Shown piece by piece: positions 45,572 to 52,139 of a stretch of 64,000 bases of DNA. The notes under the pieces were generated by a model. It ran no database searches and was not told where the DNA came from. It worked only from the letters and a program-made list of their open reading frames with translations. Source of the stretch: CBDCUC01 sp965222485 (GTDB lineage Bacteria; Pseudomonadota; Alphaproteobacteria; Rhizobiales; Hyphomicrobiaceae); contig CBDCUC010000039.1 in assembly GCA_965222485.1 (NCBI GenBank), positions 806,001 through 870,000 of the forward strand, written 5' to 3'. Every line of letters begins with the position of its first letter. The stretch's first letter is position 1. The translations under genes were made by a program, and so were the position numbers.

Positions 45572-47215
45572 ATGAAAATTGCCCTTGCCCAACTCAATCC
45601 GACCGTCGGCGACATTGCCGGCAACATCGCAAAACTCAAAAAAGCACACACTCAGGCCGCCGCCCAGAGTGCCGACCTGATTGCATTTCCCGAACTGTTC
45701 ATCACCGGATACCCGCCCGAAGACCTCGTTCTGAAACCCGCGTTCCAACAGGCGGCCCGCACTGCCGTCGAAGCACTCCCGACAGAGCTAGCAGACGGGC
45801 CTGCCGTGCTCGTCGGCACCATCTGGCCCGAGGATGGTAAGCTCTACAACGCAGCCGTGCTCATCGACGGCGGCGAAGTCGCGGCCGTGCGCTACAAGGT
45901 CGATCTGCCCAACTACGGCGTTTTCGATGAAAAACGCGTCTTCGAGCCCGGCCCGCTTCCCGGGCCAATGAGCTGCCGCGGCATGAAAATCGGCGCACCA
46001 ATTTGCGAAGATATCTGGACGGAGGACGTCTCGGAGTGTCTCGCCGAATGCGGTGCCGACATCCTCATTGTCTTGAACGGCTCGCCGTTTGACTGGCAGA
46101 AGCCGGATGTGCGTTTGAACATGGCCGTTGCGCGCGTCACCGAAAACAATCTGCCGCTTGTTTACGTCAATCAGGTGGGCGGCCAGGACGAGCTTGTCTT
46201 TGACGGAGCGTCATTCATTCTAAATGCCGACCGCAGCTTAGCTGCACAATTGCCGGCCTGGCGCGAAGACGTGACAATCACCGAATGGACGAATGCTGGC
46301 GACATATGGACCTGCGCGCCCGGACAAACCGCCGCGCTGGCTCAAGACGAGGCGGCCGCCTATCAGGCCTGCATGCTGGGTTTGCGTGACTATGTGCAAA
46401 AGAACGGCTTTCCCGGCGTCGTCCTTGGTCTGTCCGGCGGCATCGATTCAGCTTTCGTTGCAGCCTTGTGCGTCGATGCGCTGGGTGCCGATAAAGTCCA
46501 TTGCGTCATGCTGCCCTATCGTTACACTTCCAAAGAGAGCCTGAAGGACGCAAACGATTGCGCTGAAGCGCTGGGCGTCGACTATGACACGCTGCCCATC
46601 GCAAGCGCCGTCGAGGGTTTGCATGAAAGCTTAGAACCGATCCTCGCCGGCACCGAGCCCGGCATCACGGAAGAAAACCTGCAAAGCCGTGCCCGCGGCA
46701 CCATGCTGATGGCCATTTCCAACAAGCGCGGTGACATGGTGGTCACCACTGGTAACAAGTCGGAGATGTCCGTCGGCTACGCCACGCTTTATGGCGACAT
46801 GAACGGCGGCTTCAATCCGATTAAGGATCTCTACAAGACGGACGTGTTCGCGCTTTCTCGCTGGCGTAACGCAAACCAACCTGAAGGCGGCTTGGGTCCT
46901 GCTGGCATCGTCATTCCTGAAAACATCTTGGTCAAACCGCCGACAGCGGAGTTGCGCGAAGACCAGACCGACCAGGACAGCCTGCCGCCTTATGACGTGC
47001 TCGACGACATTTTGAAATGCTTGGTGGAAGAAGAAATGTCGGTGCCCGATATCGTTGCGCGCGGACATGAGACGACGACGGTCAAACGCGTCGAGCACTT
47101 GCTCTACATTTCCGAATACAAACGCCGCCAGGCCGCGCCGGGCGTCAAAATCTCATCCAAAAACTTCGGCCGCGACCGCCGCTATCCGATCACAAATCGG
47201 TTTAGGGACGAGTAG
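45572..47215 (+). CDS. nadE: Glutamine-hydrolysing NAD+ synthase
   Basis: 547 residues from ATG 45572 (MKIALAQLNPTVGDIAG). Last step of NAD synthesis. The N-terminal nitrilase-type glutaminase has FPELFITGYPPEDL (Glu), KVDLPNYGVFDEKRVF (Lys) and GAPICEDIWTED (Cys). The C-terminal synthetase has the ATP loop GLSGGIDSAFVAALC, TTGNKSEMSVGYATLYGDMN and SSKNFGRDRRYPI near the end. Complete. Its 3' side opens on a 700-base cluster of extragenic repeats. Confidence 0.96.
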   Translation: MKIALAQLNPTVGDIAGNIAKLKKAHTQAAAQSADLIAFPELFITGYPPEDLVLKPAFQQAARTAVEALPTELADGPAVLVGTIWPEDGKLYNAAVLIDGGEVAAVRYKVDLPNYGVFDEKRVFEPGPLPGPMSCRGMKIGAPICEDIWTEDVSECLAECGADILIVLNGSPFDWQKPDVRLNMAVARVTENNLPLVYVNQVGGQDELVFDGASFILNADRSLAAQLPAWREDVTITEWTNAGDIWTCAPGQTAALAQDEAAAYQACMLGLRDYVQKNGFPGVVLGLSGGIDSAFVAALCVDALGADKVHCVMLPYRYTSKESLKDANDCAEALGVDYDTLPIASAVEGLHESLEPILAGTEPGITEENLQSRARGTMLMAISNKRGDMVVTTGNKSEMSVGYATLYGDMNGGFNPIKDLYKTDVFALSRWRNANQPEGGLGPAGIVIPENILVKPPTAELREDQTDQDSLPPYDVLDDILKCLVEEEMSVPDIVARGHETTTVKRVEHLLYISEYKRRQAAPGVKISSKNFGRDRRYPITNRFRDE

Positions 47216-47228
47216 GGGAGAAGAGTTT

Positions 47229-47327
47229 GTTTCGTCTCACGCGTGCTACTCGGGCTTAGCCCGGCACGCTCCGAGGGGGCGGCATTTTTTTGCGGCGACT
47301 GCGACGGCTCCGCCTACCGCAGCGCCG
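47229..47327 (-). repeat. Composite hairpin repeat, H1 copy f plus H2 copy C (inverted)
   Basis: Read on the minus strand, H1 (47327-47293) has helices CGGCG/CGCCG, CTGCG/CGCAG and GGC/GCC with the fixed connectors GTA, GGA loop, GT and a single T. It is followed 24 bases on by H2 (47268-47242): outer CGTGC/GCACG, inner CGGGC/GCCCG, loop TAA, bulge AGTA, then the tail CGTGAGACGAAAC. Fourteen bases after the nadE stop. Confidence 0.85.
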
Positions 47328-47385
47328 GTCAACTCGCCGCCTGCCGGATCACGCGTTGCGACCGTTGCAGGAATTCCCACGCCAC

Positions 47386-47523
47386 CGTGGGCACTTCCCG
47401 GCGCGCATGTGGCCGAAGGCGTATGCGTCGCTGCAGTTTTCTGTCTCACGGTGGCTAATCTGCGCCTTGCGGCGCAGGCCACCTCCGACTGGGCGCGGCA
47501 ATGCCGCGGGTCGCCTTGCTCCC
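47386..47523. repeat. H1 copy a (plus) facing H2 copy D with head (minus)
   Basis: H1a at 47399-47433 on the plus strand: CGGCG/CGCTG (one G-T pair), CGCAT/ATGCG, GCC/GGC. The 46-base stretch 47386-47431 recurs at 47655-47700 with one mismatch. On the minus strand H2 copy D spans 47483-47450 with outer GGTGGC/GCCACC, inner CTGCGCC/GGCGCAG, bulge ATTA and tail GTGAGACAGAAAAC. It is preceded by the same head as the 12-kb copy: GGGAGCAAGGCGACCC and a small hairpin CGCGGC/GCCGCG (47494-47508). Confidence 0.85.
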
Positions 47524-47556
47524 TGGAGCACCGGTCTGCACGCTCAACGCAAACAG

Positions 47557-47641
47557 GGACACCTCCCGCCGTCGCAGTAGCCGAAGGCGTTGCGATCGGC
47601 GCCTTCACGTGCCGGCGCTCCGCGCCGAATAGCACGTGAAA
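47557..47641 (+). repeat. Composite hairpin repeat, H1 copy c plus H2 copy E
   Basis: H1c (47567-47601): helices CGCCG/CGGCG, TCGCA/TGCGA, GCC/GGC. Two bases later H2 copy E: outer TTCACGTGC (47604-47612) / GCACGTGAA (47632-47640), inner CGGCGC/GCGCCG, loop TCC, bulge AATA. This is the same composite as 52035-52121, with compensatory base pairs. Confidence 0.9.
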
Positions 47642-47654
47642 AGCGAAAGTCGCG

Positions 47655-47740
47655 CGTGGGCACTTCCCGGCGCGCATGTAGCCGAAGGCGTATGCGTCGC
47701 CGATATCGCGGTGCCAGCGCGAAAGCGCTGAATTGCGCCG
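47655..47740 (+). repeat. Composite hairpin repeat, H1 copy b plus H2 copy G
   Basis: H1b (47668-47702): CGGCG/CGCCG, CGCAT/ATGCG, GCC/GGC. Six bases later H2 copy G: outer CGGTGC (47709-47714) / GCGCCG (47735-47740, one G-T pair), inner CAGCGC/GCGCTG, loop GAAA, bulge AATT, then GCGAGCAATAAGC-like tail. Confidence 0.85.
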
Positions 47741-47756
47741 CGAGCAATAAGCAGAA

Positions 47757-47848
47757 CGTCATCCCGGCTTCAGGCCGGGATCCATCCAACCATCGAGGTC
47801 ACGCGGCCGCCGACACGTGGACAGACCCCCGCCTTTGCGGGGGTGACG
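47757..47848. repeat. Imperfect inverted-repeat element of the CGTCATCCCGG type
   Basis: Starts CGTCATCCCGGC and ends GGGGGTGACG. Contains hairpin TCCCGGC (47762-47768) / GCCGGGA (47774-47780), then GATCCA, and hairpin CCCCCGC (47826-47832) / GCGGGGG (47837-47843). Its ends are imperfect inverted copies of each other. Elements of this look, two GC hairpins with flanking GTCA/TGAC and ATCCA/TGGA, are widespread in alphaproteobacterial intergenic DNA. Confidence 0.75.
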
Positions 47849-47876
47849 AAATTGGAAAAATAGCAAGCGATTGCAA

Positions 47877-47921
47877 GGATACCTCCCGCCGTCGCAGTAG
47901 CCGGAGGCGTTGCGATCGGCG
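47877..47921 (+). repeat. H1 copy d
   Basis: Nearly identical to H1c (47557-47601) over about 40 bases; the loop is GGA instead of GAA. Helices CGCCG/CGGCG, TCGCA/TGCGA, GCC/GGC at 47887-47921. No H2 follows; ten bases on is the stop codon of the MAPEG fragment on the other strand. Confidence 0.85.
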
Positions 47922-47931
47922 TAAGCAAAAA

Positions 47932-48063
47932 CTAGGCGGAACCGTTGCCGCCGTCGAGAAAAGAAGTGACCATACCGTCGCGCATCGAGCCGACGCGAAT
48001 GCCAAGAACGATAGCAAGAATGATCGTAAGACCGACATAGAGGCCCGTAATTGGTATCGGCAT
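47932..48063 (-). pseudogene. MAPEG-family N-terminal fragment (43 codons)
   Basis: The frame reads MPIPITGLYVGLTIILAIVL, then GIRVGSMRDG and FLDGGNGSA before a TAG. This is the first helix and GDGGN-type loop of a MAPEG membrane protein (glutathione/eicosanoid-related family, about 130 residues), cut off after a third of the length. It matches the first 40 residues of the SUMF1 protein encoded just upstream on the same strand, and the similarity extends some 30 bases upstream of both ATGs. It may be a truncated duplicate or a tiny membrane protein still translated. Confidence 0.7.
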
Positions 48064-48096
48064 TGGGTGGGGGTTCCTATTTGGGGCTGCGGTGTT

Positions 48097-49047
48097 TCAA
48101 GGCGTAAGCGTCCTCCCGAGCCGGAAGCCGTTGAAGGCGTACCGGTCCACGGTGCTGACCCCGACGCGGAGGCTGGAGCGAAGGTAATCAGGAAAGTCAA
48201 ACCAGGAACCCCCGCGAACCGCACGGCGACTACAATTGCCACTTGTCCATGCCTTTCCGAATTGTTTCAGCTCCTCAGGCTTGTCTGCGTAGCTGTCGTT
48301 CCAGCAATCCTCGGTCCACTCCCACACGTTGCCATGCATGTCATGTAGCCCCCAGCCGTTTGCATCGTAGTTGCCAACCCGTTGCGTGCCGCGATAGTTG
48401 CCGCCGACTTTGTGGTTACAGGCCGAGCCCTTGCCGCCATCATAGGCCGCCTTGCCGCAATCGATGCTATTGCCCCAGGAATATCTTGTCGTCGTTCCGG
48501 CCCGGGCTGCATACTCCCATTCAGCTTCGGTAAGTAGCCGATATGTCTTGCCGGTTTTCTTGGAAAGCCACGCCGCATAAGCCTTGGCGTCCTTCCAATC
48601 GACCTCTATGATCGGACGGCGGCCTTTGCCCCAACCATTGTCGCCGCCAGCCCTCTCAACGGGTCCGTTGTCACATCCGTCAGCGCGAACGCAGGTGTCC
48701 CATTCGTCCCACGTCACTTCAAACTTGCCGACTGCGAACGGCTTGACAAACCTCACCTCGTGCACAGGCTTCTCGTCGCTGCCACCGTCATTCGATCCCA
48801 TCATGAAATTGCCTGCCGGCACCACGACCATCTCGGGGCAGTCAGCGCAATCCCGAAAGGATTGGCCGGAGCCGGGCTTCACCGCAAGAGCTGGTTCGCG
48901 TCGCCGGACTTTCTCCGCAGCGAAGGCGTTTCCGCCATCGAGAAGGGAAATGCCCGTGCGTCCGCGCATCATGCCGGCGTGAGAGCCAAGGACCATGGCG
49001 AGTGTAATCGTAAGGCCAATATAGAGGCCGGTGATTGGTACCGGCAT
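48097..49047 (-). CDS. SUMF1/formylglycine-generating-enzyme-like protein with MAPEG-like N-terminal anchor
   Basis: 316 residues. Residues 1-45 form a membrane helix and loop (PITGLYIGLTITLAMVLG, LLDGGNAFA) that resemble a MAPEG N-terminus. After a linker the SUMF1 domain starts at PEMVVVPAGNFMMGSNDGGSD and contains EVTWDEWDTCV, YRLLTEAEWEYAARAGT, GLHDMHGNVWEWTEDCW, RRAVRGGSWFDFP and FNGFRLGRTL. The RGGSW segment lacks the copper-binding Cys pair of true formylglycine-generating enzymes, so a binding or structural role is likely. AGGAG precedes ATG 49047. Extracytoplasmic, membrane-anchored. Confidence 0.85.
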   Translation of the reverse strand: MPVPITGLYIGLTITLAMVLGSHAGMMRGRTGISLLDGGNAFAAEKVRRREPALAVKPGSGQSFRDCADCPEMVVVPAGNFMMGSNDGGSDEKPVHEVRFVKPFAVGKFEVTWDEWDTCVRADGCDNGPVERAGGDNGWGKGRRPIIEVDWKDAKAYAAWLSKKTGKTYRLLTEAEWEYAARAGTTTRYSWGNSIDCGKAAYDGGKGSACNHKVGGNYRGTQRVGNYDANGWGLHDMHGNVWEWTEDCWNDSYADKPEELKQFGKAWTSGNCSRRAVRGGSWFDFPDYLRSSLRVGVSTVDRYAFNGFRLGRTLTP

Positions 49048-49207
49048 TGGACGGAGCTCCTAATTGAGGCTGCGGTCGGCTATTGAGTAAGAGTTCTGGC
49101 GACGCCACATTCAGCGCTTTTGTCAACCTGCAGCCCCCCGAGCGAAGCATACTGCCGTACCCATGGTACGACATCACCATCATGTCAGCCGCCACTATAC
49201 CGTCGAA

Positions 49208-50431
49208 CTACCTAGAATTTGCAGCCATTCGTTCCTTCTTCCAGTCGTGGCAGAGTATGCCGTAGGCAGCGAGCTCAAGACAGCGGGCATAACTGACTTC
49301 ATCATGTTTGCGTGACTCAATGACCACCGGCTCCTTCGACTCGGTGAATTGAACGGCAACGATATTCTTGGGATTCAATCCGCGCAGTTCTGGTTTAAGC
49401 GATTCCAGCGTCGGCAGGTCCGCAATAGCTTTCCACCTTTGTCTTCGGCTTTGCTCATCGTGTAGACGGACCAATCCCAACAGCCAGTACCCCACACCTT
49501 TCCACGGCAACCGCTTCTTCTTCGGAGGCAACAGGATCACGAGCTTGTCCGCAAATCCTTCCTTGAGAATCTGCTCAAGCTCCCACCGTAATCCCTCACT
49601 TTGGCCACCGATTGCAACAATCAGACGCGCTTTCTCCAGCCAGCCCCTGACATGTGTCTTCCAGTCTTCGTCAGTTAGATAGTCCCGCGACGCTCCTCGG
49701 ACCTCGCGATCCTCGCCAGGCTTGCCAATCGCCACAACTGGTCCAAACTCCCTCAGGTGCTTTTCCATCCTGGACTCAAAGGGGCTCATATCTTTCTGCA
49801 CCCACTCACCGAAGTCAGTGGGCAGTAACTCGAAACGCACAACCTCATTGACGAACTGGGCAAACCCCTTCGCGAACTTCATGGCTCTAGGATAATCGTG
49901 GGAATACACGATCCCTGCTAGACTGACCTTTTCCTCCTCGAACTTCAGGTCGTCATCTTCAAATGACCTCAAGAGAACGACAGGCGGTCTGTCATCAAGG
50001 TCCAGAAGTTCTTGTGCTGTGGGGTGAAGCGCGAGCTGTCCTGCACGGGCGGCTCTCACCGCGAACCCGACGAACACAATGCCGGCGATCAAGGGTAGTA
50101 GCGCCCTTGGAGCCACCGACGTCGCGATGTATCGAACGAATTCAATAGCGAAACCGATACTCGCAAGCGCGCCTAAATAGACACCAGTAAGTGCCAGGAG
50201 ACTGAGGATTAGAGCCAGGCTTTGCCAAGCTCGTCCCTTCCAATAATTTTTGCGAGAAACGGCTTTTGCCGGCCGGCCGATCTCAGCCTTCTTCGCGGTT
50301 AGACCCTTTGCGACCTCGCGAACACTCAGCTTTCGAAAGGGTATGTCGCTGCCCCGAAATTGTAGTGTCAAACACAGCCAGCGCCAGAACGACCGGAACC
50401 GGCCAAGATCAATCTGCTCTGCAATTTCCAT
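49208..50431 (-). CDS. Two-helix membrane protein of unknown function, possible TIR-like domain
   Basis: 407 residues from ATG 50431 (GGGG six bases upstream). Two hydrophobic segments (about 68-96 and 104-126) are followed by a cytosolic alpha/beta domain: strand-like PPVVLLRSFEDDD (149-161), FGPVVAIGKPGE (229-240), and ARLIVAIGGQSEGLRWELEQIL (268-289, split here by description as strand plus helix with Glu285). This order recalls a family of bacterial membrane proteins whose soluble part resembles TIR or nucleoside-deoxyribosyltransferase folds. I do not recognise a named function. Alone between SUMF1 and gltX. Confidence 0.7.
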   Translation of the reverse strand: MEIAEQIDLGRFRSFWRWLCLTLQFRGSDIPFRKLSVREVAKGLTAKKAEIGRPAKAVSRKNYWKGRAWQSLALILSLLALTGVYLGALASIGFAIEFVRYIATSVAPRALLPLIAGIVFVGFAVRAARAGQLALHPTAQELLDLDDRPPVVLLRSFEDDDLKFEEEKVSLAGIVYSHDYPRAMKFAKGFAQFVNEVVRFELLPTDFGEWVQKDMSPFESRMEKHLREFGPVVAIGKPGEDREVRGASRDYLTDEDWKTHVRGWLEKARLIVAIGGQSEGLRWELEQILKEGFADKLVILLPPKKKRLPWKGVGYWLLGLVRLHDEQSRRQRWKAIADLPTLESLKPELRGLNPKNIVAVQFTESKEPVVIESRKHDEVSYARCLELAAYGILCHDWKKERMAANSR

Positions 50432-50624
50432 AGTAGCCCCACCACAGAACCAGTTCACCAAGAGCAATTTTAGACCAGGGATGCAGTATCAGAACAAATG
50501 TATACCGCGGCAAGACCATAGTTGGGGAGGAGGATCTCCACACCCTCCAACACCCCCTTGCCTTTGGCCAGCGAATGGATAGGTTGGCGCGTCCTACTAA
50601 ACCTAACCAATCGACAAAGAGATC

Positions 50625-51992
50625 ATGACCGTTACTGTCCGCTTCGCGCCAAGCCCCACCGGGCGGCTGCACATCGGTAATATCCGCACTGCACTGTTGA
50701 ACTGGCTGTTTGCGCACAAAGCCGGCGGCACGTTTGTCCTGCGCTTGGACGACACCGATTTCGAGCGCTCCACAGAAGAGTTCGCGCAAGGCATCCGCGA
50801 CGATTTGAAATGGCTCGGCCTGACGGTTGACAGGGAAGAGCGCCAGTCGGACAGGACGGAACGCTACGACGCAGTGCGCGATGAGCTGAAGGACCGCGGC
50901 CTTCTTTACCCGTGCTACGAGACGGCCGACGAACTGGACCGCAAACGCAAGCGCCAACTGGCGCGCGGACTGCCACCGATCTACGACCGCTCCGCATTGA
51001 AACTCGACGACGAAGCCCGCGCGAAGTTGGAAGCAGAGGGCCGAAAGCCCCATTGGCGTTTCCGCCTACCCAACACTGACGGCAAAGACACCTTGAAGCC
51101 TGTGCAAACGCTGGTGCATTGGGACGATCTCGTGGGCGGCGAGCAGACGGTCGATCTTGGCTCGCTCTCCGATCCCGTGCTCGTGCGCGCAGACGGCAGT
51201 TACCTCTACACCCTGCCGAGTGTCATCGATGACATTGACATGAGCATCAGCCACGTCATTCGCGGCAGCGACCATGTTACAAACTCAGGCGTACAGATCG
51301 CGATTTTTGAGGCCTTGGGCGCCAAGCCCCCGACGTTCGCCCACCACAGCCTGCTGATCGGCGCGGATGGGCAAGCGCTGTCGAAACGCCTTGGTGCGCT
51401 TTCAATTGAATCATTCCGCGAGGAGGGATTGGAGCCGCTGGCGGTGGCTTGCCACGCAGCGCTCATTGGAACATCCGATGCCATCGAACCGTACCCATCG
51501 CTCCACGCACTGTCTGAAACCTTCGACACCTCGAAGATTTCGCAGGCGCCCGGCCGATTTGATCTCGACGAGCTGCGCAATTTGAATGCCCGCCTGTTAC
51601 ACGGTCTGGATTACGACGCCGTCACCGACCGCCTTGGCGACATGGGAATCAAAAATGGCAAAGCCTTTTGGCTCGCCGTGCGCGGCAACCTCAATCTCTT
51701 CAGCGATTGCGCCGAGTGGTGGCAGGTGGTCACGGACGACATCGAGCCCGTCAGCGAAGACGCAAGCCTCACTGAAACGGGGCTCAAATTGCTCCCCGAT
51801 GAACCTTGGGACGATACCACGTGGAAAGCCTGGACGGGTGCCATCAAGGACGAGACCGGCAAGAAGGGCCGCGCGTTGTTTCACCCCTTGCGTCTGGCTC
51901 TGACGGGCCGCGAAACAGGCCCTGAAATGAAAGCGCTGTTGCCGCTCATCGGCCGTGAGCGCGTCGAACATCGTCTGCGCGCCGCTATGTGA
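50625..51992 (+). CDS. gltX: Glutamyl-tRNA synthetase
   Basis: 455 residues. HIGH-type motif in RFAPSPTGRLHIGNIRTALL, class I KMSKS equivalent in ALSKRLGALSIESFREEG (a KRLG form), and DDTDFERSTEEF. It is the shorter GltX form common in alphaproteobacteria, several of which have two GltX proteins with different tRNA preference; the KRLG signature and length fit the second type. Whether another gltX exists outside the window cannot be told. Confidence 0.94.
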   Translation: MTVTVRFAPSPTGRLHIGNIRTALLNWLFAHKAGGTFVLRLDDTDFERSTEEFAQGIRDDLKWLGLTVDREERQSDRTERYDAVRDELKDRGLLYPCYETADELDRKRKRQLARGLPPIYDRSALKLDDEARAKLEAEGRKPHWRFRLPNTDGKDTLKPVQTLVHWDDLVGGEQTVDLGSLSDPVLVRADGSYLYTLPSVIDDIDMSISHVIRGSDHVTNSGVQIAIFEALGAKPPTFAHHSLLIGADGQALSKRLGALSIESFREEGLEPLAVACHAALIGTSDAIEPYPSLHALSETFDTSKISQAPGRFDLDELRNLNARLLHGLDYDAVTDRLGDMGIKNGKAFWLAVRGNLNLFSDCAEWWQVVTDDIEPVSEDASLTETGLKLLPDEPWDDTTWKAWTGAIKDETGKKGRALFHPLRLALTGRETGPEMKALLPLIGRERVEHRLRAAM

Positions 51993-52034
51993 CTGTGAAA
52001 ATTGACGTGCCAGCCATAAACGAGCGGCGCGCAT

Positions 52035-52121
52035 GGACACCTCCCGCCGTGACGGTAGGCGGAGCCGTCGTCATCGGCGGCCTTCACGTGCCAGCACTAC
52101 AGCGCTGAGTAGCACGTGAAG
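52035..52121 (+). repeat. Composite hairpin repeat, H1 copy e plus H2 copy F
   Basis: H1e (52045-52079): helices CGCCG/CGGCG, TGACG/CGTCA, GGC/GCC. Three bases later H2 copy F: outer TTCACGTGC (52083-52091) / GCACGTGAA (52112-52120), inner CAGC/GCTG, bulge AGTA. Compared with 47557-47641 many bases differ in pairs: TCGCA/TGCGA becomes TGACG/CGTCA, GCC/GGC becomes GGC/GCC, and CGGC/GCCG becomes CAGC/GCTG. It lies between the convergent ends of gltX and the DUF2865 gene. Confidence 0.9.
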
Positions 52122-52139
52122 AAGTCCAAAGAAAAAAGC

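Noticed and set aside
47229..47931. Possible CRISPR array in the repeat cluster
   Set aside because: Copies are irregularly spaced, occur in both orientations and vary by compensatory changes; there are no equal spacers or cas genes.
48097..49047. True sulfatase-activating formylglycine-generating enzyme
   Set aside because: The copper-binding Cys pair expected in the RGGSW region is missing and no sulfatase gene is nearby.
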